Positions 54,954-64,000 of a stretch of 64,000 bases of DNA are shown piece by piece (position 1 is the first letter of the stretch; each line of letters starts with the position of its first letter). A program made the translations under genes and the position numbers. The notes under the pieces are model-generated. The model was not told the DNA's origin. It saw only the letters and a list, made by a program, of their open reading frames with translations, and made no database searches. The stretch lies in NCBI GenBank assembly GCA_031771865.1, contig JASISA010000022.1:2418001-2482000 (forward strand). Reading direction: 5' to 3'. This stretch comes from Nothophaeocryptopus gaeumannii. Lineage: Eukaryota > Ascomycota > Dothideomycetes > Mycosphaerellales > Mycosphaerellaceae.

Positions 54954-55091
54954 TGTTGAAATATGTCGAACGCAGTGGCAGCAAGAAAGAGTAAGTGTGT
55001 TATAGAAGTCTAAGTACAACCTGCGCCTAGAGACCCTTTTTGATCTCCTGCACTAGCGTGTGCACGTGCGCTCAGTACTGCTCCTTTAACA
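54954..55091 (-). repeat. Putative 3' LTR of Ty1/copia element (138 bp)
   Basis: On the minus strand it begins TGTTAAAGG directly after a polypurine tract GCGAGGGGGGA and ends ATTTCAACA, so TGTT...AACA ends. The position just 3' of the copia pol stop fits. No second copy is present to confirm the boundaries. Confidence 0.5.
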
Positions 55092-55270
55092 TCCCCCCTC
55101 GCTCGGCATACCGGCTTGTAAATGAATGACTTCTCTTGTTGCCTCAGGCTCTTACCTCGACCGTCGTCCTTTCCCCAACTGACCGCTGCTGGACCATGCG
55201 CTTCTGCCCTTTCCATCTTGGATGTTGCTGCGCGTCCACTACTGGCCAATAGTAGGCTTCGAACGTCTGA

Positions 55271-56124
55271 TCACATGGTAGCCTTTCTTAGCCCAAGTGA
55301 ATGTCTGAACCCAGCGAATGCCTCTTTTGGTAGGGGTTTGGTTAGACCATCTGCTGTCTGCTTCTTGGTCTCAATCCACTGAACGTCAATGACGCCCTCG
55401 TCAACCTTCTCGCGTTGCCAGGCGTGCTGAATGCCGATATGTTTTGTACGGCTGTGATATCGAGGGTTTCGGCTGAGTGCCACTGCTCCGGCATTGTCAC
55501 CATAGATCACAGTGGCGCCAAGCTGTTCGTGCCCAAGCTCTCGGAGTAAGTCTTGCAGCCATATCGCTTCCTTAGCCGCTTGTGTCTGTCCGACAAGCTC
55601 GGCTTCACAGGTTGACAATGCCACCGTTGGCTGACGCTTTGATTGCCAAGATATCACGGCACTGCCGATACTGAACAGATAGCCTGATGTTGATCTTTTT
55701 GATGCGTCGTCACCCCAGCTGGCATCAGTGAACCCAGTGAGCTTGCCAAAGTGGTCGTTGAAGACTAGCTCGTAATCTATCGTGCTCCGGAGGTACCGCA
55801 TAATTCGCTTAACTGCTGTCAGTGTTCCTCAGTTGGATTTGCTGAAAAACGGCTCACAACCGAGACTGCGTAGGCGATGTCTGGCCTCGTTCAAGCATAG
55901 CGTACATCAGCGATCCAACAGCGCTTTGATATCGCTGGCGTAGTTCATCAGGTGCTTGGTAGCCGTCTGGTGCAGGTTCCATTTTGTTGGTAGTCATCAT
56001 AGGCGTGTCTGTTGTACCTACACGCCCATCACTCCAGAACCCGTGCTGTTCCAAGAAGCGCTGAATGTAAGCTCTCTGTCCGAGACAAATGGTGCGTTTC
56101 TTCCAGTCACGCCTTACTGTCATG
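55271..56124 (-). pseudogene. Ty1/copia pol fragment (RT end and RNase H)
   Basis: The minus strand from 56124 reads MTVRRDWKKRTICLGQRAYI then QRFLEQHGF (RT C-terminal part). After frame changes near 55.9 and 55.83 kb it reads IAYAVSVVSRFSANP, then RNase H: GFTDASWGDDASKRSTSGYL, WQSKRQPTVALSTCEAELVG, SRTKHIGIQHAW and TADGLTKPLPKEAFAGFRHSL. The 5' part (gag, integrase, most of RT) is absent; the break lies exactly at the hAT copy B terminus (56125). Confidence 0.88.
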
Positions 56125-58029
56125 CAGGGGTCTTGTTGGTCCGGTATAGATGGTAGAACCTGGTTATTGGTAACCAATAGTATAGTCAGTAGGGCAATCA
56201 CATGCTTACCGGTCAATATGGTAGCTGGTGAGTAAATGCTACCGGTAACCATGGTTACCAACTTCCTATCTCGGTATCCATTGCGCAGCCAGTCGGCATA
56301 CTCGCCGGCGCCAAGGGCGGTACGCGTATGGGAAAAATCGACGCGTTTCGCCGTGAATGTATCCAATCTTCCCATCTCTTTACCAATATCTCATACTGTC
56401 GTATCTCGCCATGCCCAGCGTGTTGTCGTGGCTAGGTGTTGGTAGCTCTGAAGCTACTATCGTCTTATGCGAACAGAACCCCAATTACTGCGCCTCTTCT
56501 CATCCGGATACCTTCGAGCTTAGAAAGACCGAGTATGCGCGCCTCAGAAGCATCAACAAGGTGTTGGTGAGGATCGAAAGACATGGAGTCCAGCCTGGCA
56601 GTTTGGCGAAGCGCTGCTGCGTTCGGATAACGTGCGGGTATACTACTGCTATCTCTGCGAAAAGAAGGCCGGCATCAGCAGTTGAACGTCTTGAATGGAA
56701 CTCGAGGCGCTCTCTACATCACCCGTCTCAACACCACAGCATTAATGGCAAGGGCGAGAAAGTCGTGAAGTCCAGCGGCAGTCAGCAAACGATCGAGCGC
56801 TCAGGACTTTCATACCCTAGTAACGAAGACTCGTTACAACGAGTTCAAGTCCGCGTTGTTGCTGTGGGTTGTGTACTGCCAGATCGCCTTCAACATGGTC
56901 GAGAACCAGTACTTTCGCGAGCTCATAATGCTCCGCAACCCAGCTATTGGACTGCTGCTACCGGCCGCAGCCTCGACGATTCGGAAGTGGATTCTCTACG
57001 AGTATAACTCCTTCGTGTTGAAGCTCACGGGGGAGCTGGCATCGGCGCTGAGTGACGTTCACGTAATAGGATACTTCATCTCGGATAACGCGAAGTCGAA
57101 CGATGTCGCCGTCTCCTACGTGTGTAAGAAGCTCTGGCCGAACATGAATGAGAAGCAGATCAAGCAGCGCCGTCTACGATGTCTTGGACACATTATAAAC
57201 CTCGTTGCCAGAGCTCTCATCATGGGCAAAGGTGCTGGCAAAGCACTGACCGATCTTGAAGCGAAAATCGGCAAAGGCGCTTTCGAGGCTGTGGATCTGT
57301 TCTGGCGCGGTCGCGGAGCAGTTGGAAAGCTCCATAATATCATCCGCTATATTCGGTCGTCGCCACAGAGGTTGGAGGCGTTTGCTGCAATCAAGATGGG
57401 TGGAAAATGGTCGAAATACAATGTGCTTAAGGTAAGTAAGTTCAGAAGCTCGAAAGTTGAGGATCGTGCACCCCGCGCTCAGCGGACTCCGGTCCACTGT
57501 GTCCAGAGTGTTTGGTTGGCTAACCCGCACGCGTTAAACACGGCGCTGGCGGCGACTAAGCCAAATCAAGTGTCGCTCTTTTCGATGACGATTTCTATAC
57601 CGCAAAGGCACCTCCGAGCTTCACATGCTAATTCTACAACTTCAGCTTGTTCTCAACAACGCCACGCGCTGGAACTCCTTCTTTTACATGATTCAACGAG
57701 CCAAGGACGTCGAGAAGCGTGTATGTGTCTACGAGACTGGTGGGGACCCCGCAGCCTAAACACAAGGATAAAGAGGGCATACTGCTGGCTGCGTTTGACG
57801 AGGAAGATAAGATAGTTGAGGACTTCAAGACGGCTGAGGACCTGCTGATAAATGAGGATATTGCTGATGTCGTGAACAACAACCAGGGCGACGACGAGGT
57901 CGAATAGATGGCTATATTCACCTACAATAAGTCGGTAACCAACGGTATAGATGGTATGATCACATGCTAAACTTGGTCAGTATGGTAGGAGGCCTTATTA
58001 CCATACCTACCGGACCAACAAGACCCCTG
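56125..58029 (+). mobile_element. hAT element copy B (1905 bp), internally deleted
   Basis: Same 22-bp inverted termini as copy A (CAGGGGTCTTGTTGGTCC...), in the opposite orientation. The flanking 8-mers are CTGTCATG (56117-56124) and GTAGGGAG (58030-58037), not a duplication as now arranged. The right flank equals the reverse complement of copy A's right flank. Left of it is copia pol, right of it gypsy leader/gag. Confidence 0.88.
56357..57907 (+). pseudogene. hAT transposase relic (copy B)
   Basis: Same parts as copy A in plus orientation. The BED finger region is shifted out of frame near 56550 and 56665 by single-base differences from copy A. Core sequence then runs VIGYFISDNAKSNDVAVSYV, RRLRCLGHIINLVARALIMG and VGKLHNIIRYIRSSPQRLEA (57000-57400). 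Near 57.64 kb LVLNNATRWNSFFYMIQRAK is the hAT NATRWNS motif, and an acidic tail ends at 57907. The hATC domain is missing. Confidence 0.77.
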
Positions 58030-58106
58030 GTAGGGAGGAGTCCCTGCAGAGCGTAACTGCCCACCCTGAAGCCTGGGCTCTCTTCGCTCAATCTGCCGTT
58101 ACCTGG

Positions 58107-59294
58107 ATGTCTTCGGTCGCTGAGAAGCTAAGCGACCAAGAGGCTGAGAATGCTTCCTCCCAGACCCAGATTACCCGTCTTACTGCCGTTATCGATTTCC
58201 AACGCGAAGAAGCCGACCGTATTCGCGAGGCCGAGAGACGCTACCCGATTGCCTCGACCGAGAAGACTCCTTCGTCCGAACCCTCCGAACCTATCGTCGA
58301 ACCTTCTACGCTTACCCCTACGGTCACTGTTCCGACTACGAGATCCGAGACTACCTGATCCTGACAAGTTCTCCGGAGAAAGAGATGATCTTCAGCGCTT
58401 CGATACTCAGATCCGCCAGAAGATGGAAGTAAACCGCGACCGATACCCTACTGCTGTCTCTCGTCTTGCCTATGTCCAGAACCGCCTCGCCGGCCTTGCT
58501 TATAAACAAGTCGACCCGTACATGCGCTCCGATACCTCTCGACCTACCGACTTTGAAGGAATCCTACGAATATTAGACGAAGCCTTTGGCGACCCGAACC
58601 GCGCGCTTAATGCTCGAAATAAGCTCTTCGCTTACCGTCAAACTAATAAGGATTTCGGAACCTTTATCGCTGAATTCCAACGCCTGGCTCTTGAGGAGAG
58701 ACTCCCAAGGACAACCTCGCAACGCTACTCGAGCTATCTGTTAATAAGGAGCTCCACGATATGCTCAAATACCGCCCGCCGCCGGACCGTACCGACTTCA
58801 ACTCTCTTCGAGCTCACCTACAGATACTCGAGAACGACTCGAAGTTTTACTCGAAAGCTACTGGCCCTACCCCCCCGAAACCTGCTACTTACCCAACGAC
58901 TCCGAAGAAGGATACCTACGCTGCAGTTACTAAAGAAAAATCCGGAGGAGATCCTATGGAACTTGACTATACCCGTCGTACTCAGAAAACGGATAAGGAA
59001 ACGGGCGCTTGCTTTCGCTGTCATAAACCCGGCCATCTTGTCCGCGACTGCCCGCTCCCAGATACCCGTCCAGCCGATATTCAGCAGCGCGATCAAGAGC
59101 GTCGGAAACACGTAACGACGACCGGAAGTAACTCCCGTCCGCCGTCCCCCCCTCAACAGGGGAGCCCCCGTCGAGGCCGCCGTTCGCCGTCACCGCCTAC
59201 TCCTACGGCTTCTGTCTACTCTCCGCCCCGTTCTATCTCTCCCCGCCCCTCGGAAAAAGGTACACGTCTAGTAACAGTCGCTACCAGACGTTAA
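58107..59294 (+). pseudogene. Gypsy gag, frame-shifted
   Basis: Three frames in sequence: an N-terminal coiled coil (58107-58358), capsid-like sequence DPDKFSGERDDLQRFDTQIR and FGDPNRALNARNKLFAYRQT (about 58345-58740), and a nucleocapsid with CCHC knuckle CFRCHKPGHLVRDC (58761-59294). Frame changes lie near 58.35 and 58.74 kb. Confidence 0.85.
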
Positions 59295-59399
59295 GTACGC
59301 GCTTAGCCCGCCTACCGCTTACTACGACTCCCCGTCCCGTGATTCCTGGCTCCCGGATCAAGCGTTAACGTCCCGTATTCTACCTACCCGCCCGTTAAA

Positions 59400-62300
59400 G
59401 GCTCCTGTTCGCCCGATTCCTACACTCCCACCCCGGCAAATACGAATCTCTGAAACTAATATCCGCCTGCCCGACCGATTCGACCGTACCCGATCTCCGA
59501 AGGTTAGGTTCGAAATACCGCAGAAAGGAAATAACCGCCGACATGTCCAAGGTTACCTCCTTATCGACACTGGATGTGAGAGTTACGGTGTAGCCGACAT
59601 CCGTTGGGTTAAAGAACAAGGACTTCCGATATTCCGACTCCGAGACCCGATTTCTTTAGTCCCTTCGACGACTACGAAGGAGAGCGCTCGCAGACAATCC
59701 GCTACGCTACGCGGGTAAACCTACGGATAGGCGACCATGTCGAGGAAAACGTTGTCTTACCTATCGGAGAAGTAGGGGCCTACCCCTATCCTTCTAGGGA
59801 TGCCGTGGCTAGAACGCCATAATCCCTCTTGGAATTTCGAAAGAGGACTACTATCCTTTACAAGCCAGTTCTGCCATTCTACGTGTAATATCCCGCAAGC
59901 CCCATGCCAAGTCCGCCTCTTTATGGAAAAGGTCCCCCGAGACTACCCAAAGGTCGATATTTCAACTATCTCTTTTAATGCTCTCCGAGAATACGCCGCC
60001 CCGCGATACCGAGATAAGGGATACAAGATTCATGTTACTACTATCGAGGACCTCCAGACAATCCTCGACGCTGAAGAGGTCGCCGAAATCGACTCTCAAT
60101 TACCCTCCTGTTTCTCAAAGTACTGAGAAGTGTTCTCGCCGAAGCTAGCTGATCAGTTACCGCCGCACCGTCCGTACGATCATAACATTAAGCTCTTACC
60201 GGGGAAAGAGCTACCATTTGGCCCGTTATATGCTATGTCCGGGACGAGCTCCAGGCTCTCCGCGAGTGGCTTCACGAGAACCTACGGAAGGGTTCATCGG
60301 CCTAGCTCTCGCCAGTCGCCTCCCCTGTCTTGTTTGTAAAGAAACCGGGAGGAGGCCTTCGACTTTGTATAGATTTCCGGAAGATAAATGAGATAACTGT
60401 TAAGGACAGGTACCCGCTACCCTTAGTTACCGAGACCTTGAACAATCTTAACGGAATGAAGTATTTTCGAAGATCGACATTATCTCTGCATTCAATAACG
60501 TCCGGATGAAGCCTGGACAGGAGTTCCTTACTGCCTTCCGTACCCGTTTTGGCCTTTTCGAATCCCTTGTTATGCCGTTTGGACTTACTGGCGCTCCGGC
60601 TACCTTTCAGAGGTTTATTAATGACACGCTACGCGAGTTTCTCGATCAGTTCTGTACCGCCTACCTGGACGATATCCTGATTTATAGCAAGACCCGTGAA
60701 GAACACGAAGAACATGTAGCGAAGGTCCTCGAACGCCTTCAGAAGGCCGGACTCTACGCTAAAATGTCTAAGTGCGAGTTCTTTAAGTCTGAGACTAAAT
60801 TCCTTGGCCTACTCGTAGGCGAGTCCGATATACGAATGGATCCCGAAAAGATAGCTACGATCGAGAAGTGGCCTACACCGCAGAACGTTACAGACGTCCA
60901 GGCCTTCCTAGGGTTCGCAAACTTTTACCGTCGATTTATCCGAAGATTCTCGATCGTCGCCTTACCGCTTACGGCTCTAACGAAGAAAGATATTGAGTTT
61001 AACTGGACACGAGCTTGTCAAGACGCCTTTGATCAGTTAAAGGCAGCCTTCAGGGAGGGCCCTATCCTAAGGCCCTTCGACTGGACTAAAGAAGTGATAG
61101 TTGAAACCGATGCTTCCGACTATGTCTCCGCTGGTGTATTATCCCAATACGACGACGCTGGTATCCTCCGACCTGTAGCCTTCTATTCAGCAAAGCATTC
61201 GCCAGCAGAGTGTAACTACGAGATTTACGACAAGGAATTGTTAGCGATTATCCGCGCGTTCGAAGAGTGGCGTCCCGAATTAGAGGGTTGTGAACACCCA
61301 ATTCGAGTACTGTCTGATCACCGTAACCTGGAATATTTTACGACGACGAAGCAGCTAAATCGCCGCCAGGCCCGATGGGCTGAGTTCCTTTCCGCTTCCG
61401 CTTTACGATCGTTTACCGTCCGGGAAAACTAGGCCGAAAGCCGGACTCTCTGACCAGGAGGTCAGCTGACCTGCCTAAGGAGGGGATGAACGCTCACAGC
61501 ATCAGAGTCAGATAGTATTAAAGCGTACGAACTGAAGAACCTGAAAGGTACATTGCTAGGGCCCCCCTGGAAGAGATATAGAGTCCAAACCGGCGAGGAA
61601 ATAGCGAAACCACGGAAGAAGGTCTCGTTCTCAGAGATTGTCCAAGTCTGCTACTTCCTCTTGAAGAGCCTCGCCTATACGCCTTACCAGTACGAACAAG
61701 GAGTCAGAGACAAGGAAGCGAGAAATTGAGTCGAAGAAGTATCCCCGACGATTACGATGCCTACAGAGATTAGAGACTTAGTCGACCGAGGCTACCAAAG
61801 GGACGAAACGTTACTTCGGATTACCGAAGCTAAACGACAGCAGAAGCCGAGATACCCTGGGATTCAGTTAGCCCAATGTGAACTATGGGGTGAACCGAAC
61901 CAGTACCTATTCTACCGCAACCGATTATATATTCCTGAGGACGAAGAGTTATACGACGCGATCGTACGCCTTTGTCACGATACTCCCGCTGCGGGCCACC
62001 CGGGCAGAGCCCGTACCTTCCAGTTAGTATCTCAGGACTATTACTGGCCTGGAATGAGTTCCTATGTCCGACGCTGGGTACGTAATTGCCATACCTGCCT
62101 CAGGACGAAACCGAGTAATCAGAGGAAAGTGGTCTCCTCCAGCCGCTTCCTCAGCCAGAACGGGCGTGGTCCGATATCTCGATGGACTTTATAACGTTCT
62201 TACCGCTTTCAGAAGGGTTCGACGCTATCTTAGTTGTCGCTGATCGTCTTACCAAGCTGAGACACTACGTTCCTGTAATTCAACCGACGGTGCGGAAGAT

Positions 62301-63315
62301 ATAGCCCGACTTTATGTCCCGAAACATTATCCGACTTCACGGCAATCCCCGGACCATTGTCTCTGATCGAGATGCTAAGTTCCAGTCCGTCTTCTGGCAG
62401 TCCTAAGCCAGCAGCTTCAGGTTAAACTCCATCCGTCCACTGCCTACCATCCTCAGACGGACGGCCAAACGGAAAGACTCAACGCCGTACTAGAACAACA
62501 CCTCCGTGCTTATGTCTCGTACCTTCAGGATGATTGGGTAGAATGGCTACCGCTAGCCGAATTCTCCGCTAACTCTGTCTTTTCAGAAACTACTGGACTA
62601 TCCCGTTCTACGCTACCTACGGGTTCCAGCCGTTATTAGGAGTCGAGGTCCCAGACAATACCGTCCAGCCTACTAGCCGCGACGCCGAATGCTTTGCTAG
62701 CGATATGAAGCAGATTATCGATTACCTAAAGCCGAGACTAGCCTCGCGCAGGCTAGGTATGAGGATACTGCGAACCGCACCCGTCAATCATCGTTTCAGT
62801 TCCGCGTAGGGCAGAAAGTCTGGCTAGACGCCCGGAATATAAAGACCCTTCGACCTAAGAAGAAGCTAGACTGGAAGAACCTCGGCCCTTTCACGATCCT
62901 CGAGGCCAACCCGTATACCTGCCGCCTTGAACTACCAGACTCGATGCGAATCCACCCTGTTTTCAATAACGACCTCCTACTACCGGCCGCAGATGACCCT
63001 TACCCTTCCAACATGTTGAGCCTCCGCCGCCAGTCGAAGTAGACGGCCTCGACGAGTGGGAAGTCGAAGAGATTCTAGACTCGAAGGTCGACCGCCGAGG
63101 GAGGCGGTAAGCCTCGACTCCGCTACGTTGTTAAGTGGAAAGGATATGACGTACCGACGACCGAACCGGCCTACACGATTACTGAAGATGTCCCGCATAT
63201 GGTTCGTACGTTCCATCGTCGCTACCCGACCAAACCGGCTCCCCGCCAGCTGCCTAGTCACGTGACTAGCCTTGACTACCTACCCGACCTATATGAACAC
63301 CTGTTACCTGCCTAA
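59400..63315 (+). pseudogene. Gypsy pol with chromodomain, many stops and frame shifts
   Basis: The protease motif LIDTGCE is near 59570. The RT runs from ELPFGPLY (60.2 kb) through a 308-codon open stretch (60506-61432) with MPFGLTGAPATFQRFI, AYLDDILIYSKT (YLDD box), FLGFANFYRRFI, and RNase H IVETDASDYVSAGVLSQYDD. Integrase HHCC (HDTPAAGHPG...CHTCLRTKP, 61.97-62.11 kb) is followed by core fragments VVADRLTKLRHYVP and IVSDRDAKFQSVFW. The chromodomain EWEVEEILDSKVDRR and LRYVVKWKGYDVPTTEPAYT (63.05-63.18 kb) is split by one frame change. At least ten breaks interrupt the whole. Not functional as written. Confidence 0.87.
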
Positions 63316-63848
63316 AGGCCTCCTGAAGACGAAGAACTTCCTGCCTGGTCAACCACCCTGCTAGCGATTTCTCTCGGCGCTGCTGAACCTTTCTCTGCCA
63401 TAACCACTTTGCTACACCTGGCTGCAACCTGCCTGCCTATGCCTACATGAATCACCTCAGTTCCTGGACTTCCAACCAATCAGCAACTGACCTGTTGGGT
63501 GCGTGACACCATTCAGCAGAATTGAGGGCCCATGGGATCCGCAAGGAGAACATGGGAGCAGGGTTGTCAGTACTGCTTGCAGCTGCTATGTCTCGGTTCT
63601 GAGATTTCATGTGGTGTTGGATCGTACCGTTGGAACCCTGCTGCTCCGAGTATGCTTGGTCCAGGTTCAATTCGATCACAGCCAAATGAATTTCGAAGAA
63701 CCATGGAGACCCACTGCTTCGGTAGTGGGGAAACTGTTGCATTTTTTTTATACTACACGGTAGTATCTGATGCCCAAGGAGGATGCGCGCTGCGCAGTCC
63801 TACTGCTTTTAAGCGTAGCCAGGAGGCTGACGCATAGGAGGGGCGTAC
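63316..63848 (+). other. Gypsy 3' non-coding region and polypurine tract
   Basis: No gene. A polypurine tract (ATAGGAGGGGCG, about 63835-63846) lies directly before the LTR, as needed for plus-strand priming. Confidence 0.6.
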
Positions 63849-64000
63849 TGTCACGGGCGTGGCCCGGTGACACCTGAACACCTGGATGCACGTGGTTTGG
63901 ATGCTTGGTAGTGTACCAAGCATCCGGATGAACTTCGGCCGAGCCTCGGGGCTCAACTAGCATCATGTGACAGAGCCACGTGACTCTGCCAAGACCCGGA
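63849..64000 (+). repeat. 3' LTR of gypsy element, first 152 bp
   Basis: Begins TGTCACGGGCGTGGCCC after the polypurine tract and matches the displaced LTR (47826 downward) without a difference I can see up to the window edge. Confidence 0.9.

Larger units (their letters stand above)
58030..64000 (+). mobile_element. Ty3/gypsy chromovirus, 5' LTR displaced, 3' LTR cut by window edge
   Basis: Domain order gag (zinc knuckle), protease, reverse transcriptase, RNase H, integrase, chromodomain, polypurine tract, LTR, which is Metaviridae/chromovirus order. Its left end abuts hAT copy B rather than an LTR. The missing LTR and 75-bp leader lie inverted at 47436-47826. Total length with the displaced part would be about 6.5 kb without the hAT insertion. 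Confidence 0.9.

Noticed and set aside
55854..56375. 173-aa minus-strand open frame
   Set aside because: A chance fusion of hAT terminal sequence to the copia RT fragment across the element boundary at 56125; not a gene.
1..64000. CRISPR array, bacterial operons or a secondary-metabolite cluster
   Set aside because: No regularly spaced identical repeats, no polycistronic layout, and no backbone synthase; the only short-period repeats are the 19-bp minisatellite and a small 15-bp duplication.

Overview
The window reads as nuclear DNA of a filamentous ascomycete. Most genes carry short (about 50-140 nt) GT-AG introns, coding GC is moderately high, and the gene set is fungal: ribosomal protein eS12, Aim18, HUT1, a CCCH protein, a GH114 relic and an ipa-like relic. 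One stretch shows repeat-induced point mutation (RIP): CA/TG dinucleotides almost absent, TA in great excess. Dothideomycetes is my best guess, from overall resemblance only.

Positions 1-40.4 kb are mostly a housekeeping neighbourhood. In order: RPS12 (3' end cut by the window edge), a mitochondrial Aim18-type protein, an alpha/beta hydrolase, two adjacent small non-autonomous DNA transposons (a hAT-type MITE with a perfect 8-bp target duplication and a TA-flanked Tc1/mariner-like element), a PLP-dependent threonine-aldolase-like lyase, a large nuclear-GTPase-like gene with a stop codon and a frame change, a hypothetical protein, a (6-4)-type photolyase/cryptochrome, acetoacetyl-CoA synthetase, HUT1, a CCCH zinc-finger protein with a GC-AG intron, mitochondrial isoleucyl-tRNA synthetase, a TDP2-like phosphodiesterase, a small myristoylation-signal protein, a polytopic membrane protein, a GH114 pseudogene, a short secreted protein, a streptogramin-lyase-like propeller and a TesB thioesterase. 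Several neighbours are divergent pairs sharing one promoter interval (RPS12/AIM18, AACS/HUT1, IleRS/TDP2-like). No biosynthetic cluster or shared pathway is evident.

Positions 40.7-64 kb are accessory and transposon-rich. They hold a decayed ipa-like gene, an OTT_1508-type deaminase gene whose 3' end is cut by a transposon, two near-identical 1.9-kb hAT elements in opposite orientation (45534-47435 and 56125-58029), a RIP-mutated block, an APH-type kinase gene, LINE and Ty1/copia fragments, a broken protein-kinase gene, a 19-bp minisatellite and a Ty3/gypsy chromovirus running off the right edge.

The main discovery is structural. The 5' LTR and leader of the right-hand gypsy element are missing from its 5' side. 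They lie about 10 kb away, inverted, beside the other hAT copy. The 8 bp outside the two hAT copies at these places (47436-47443 and 58030-58037) are exact reverse complements. Flipping the 8.7 kb between the hAT copies rebuilds both a perfect 8-bp hAT target duplication and a contiguous gypsy element. This is the footprint of an inversion by recombination between inverted transposons, or of an assembly misjoin in the same repeats. The remaining hAT flanks (deaminase gene and copia) match nothing in the window, which implies at least one further exchange.
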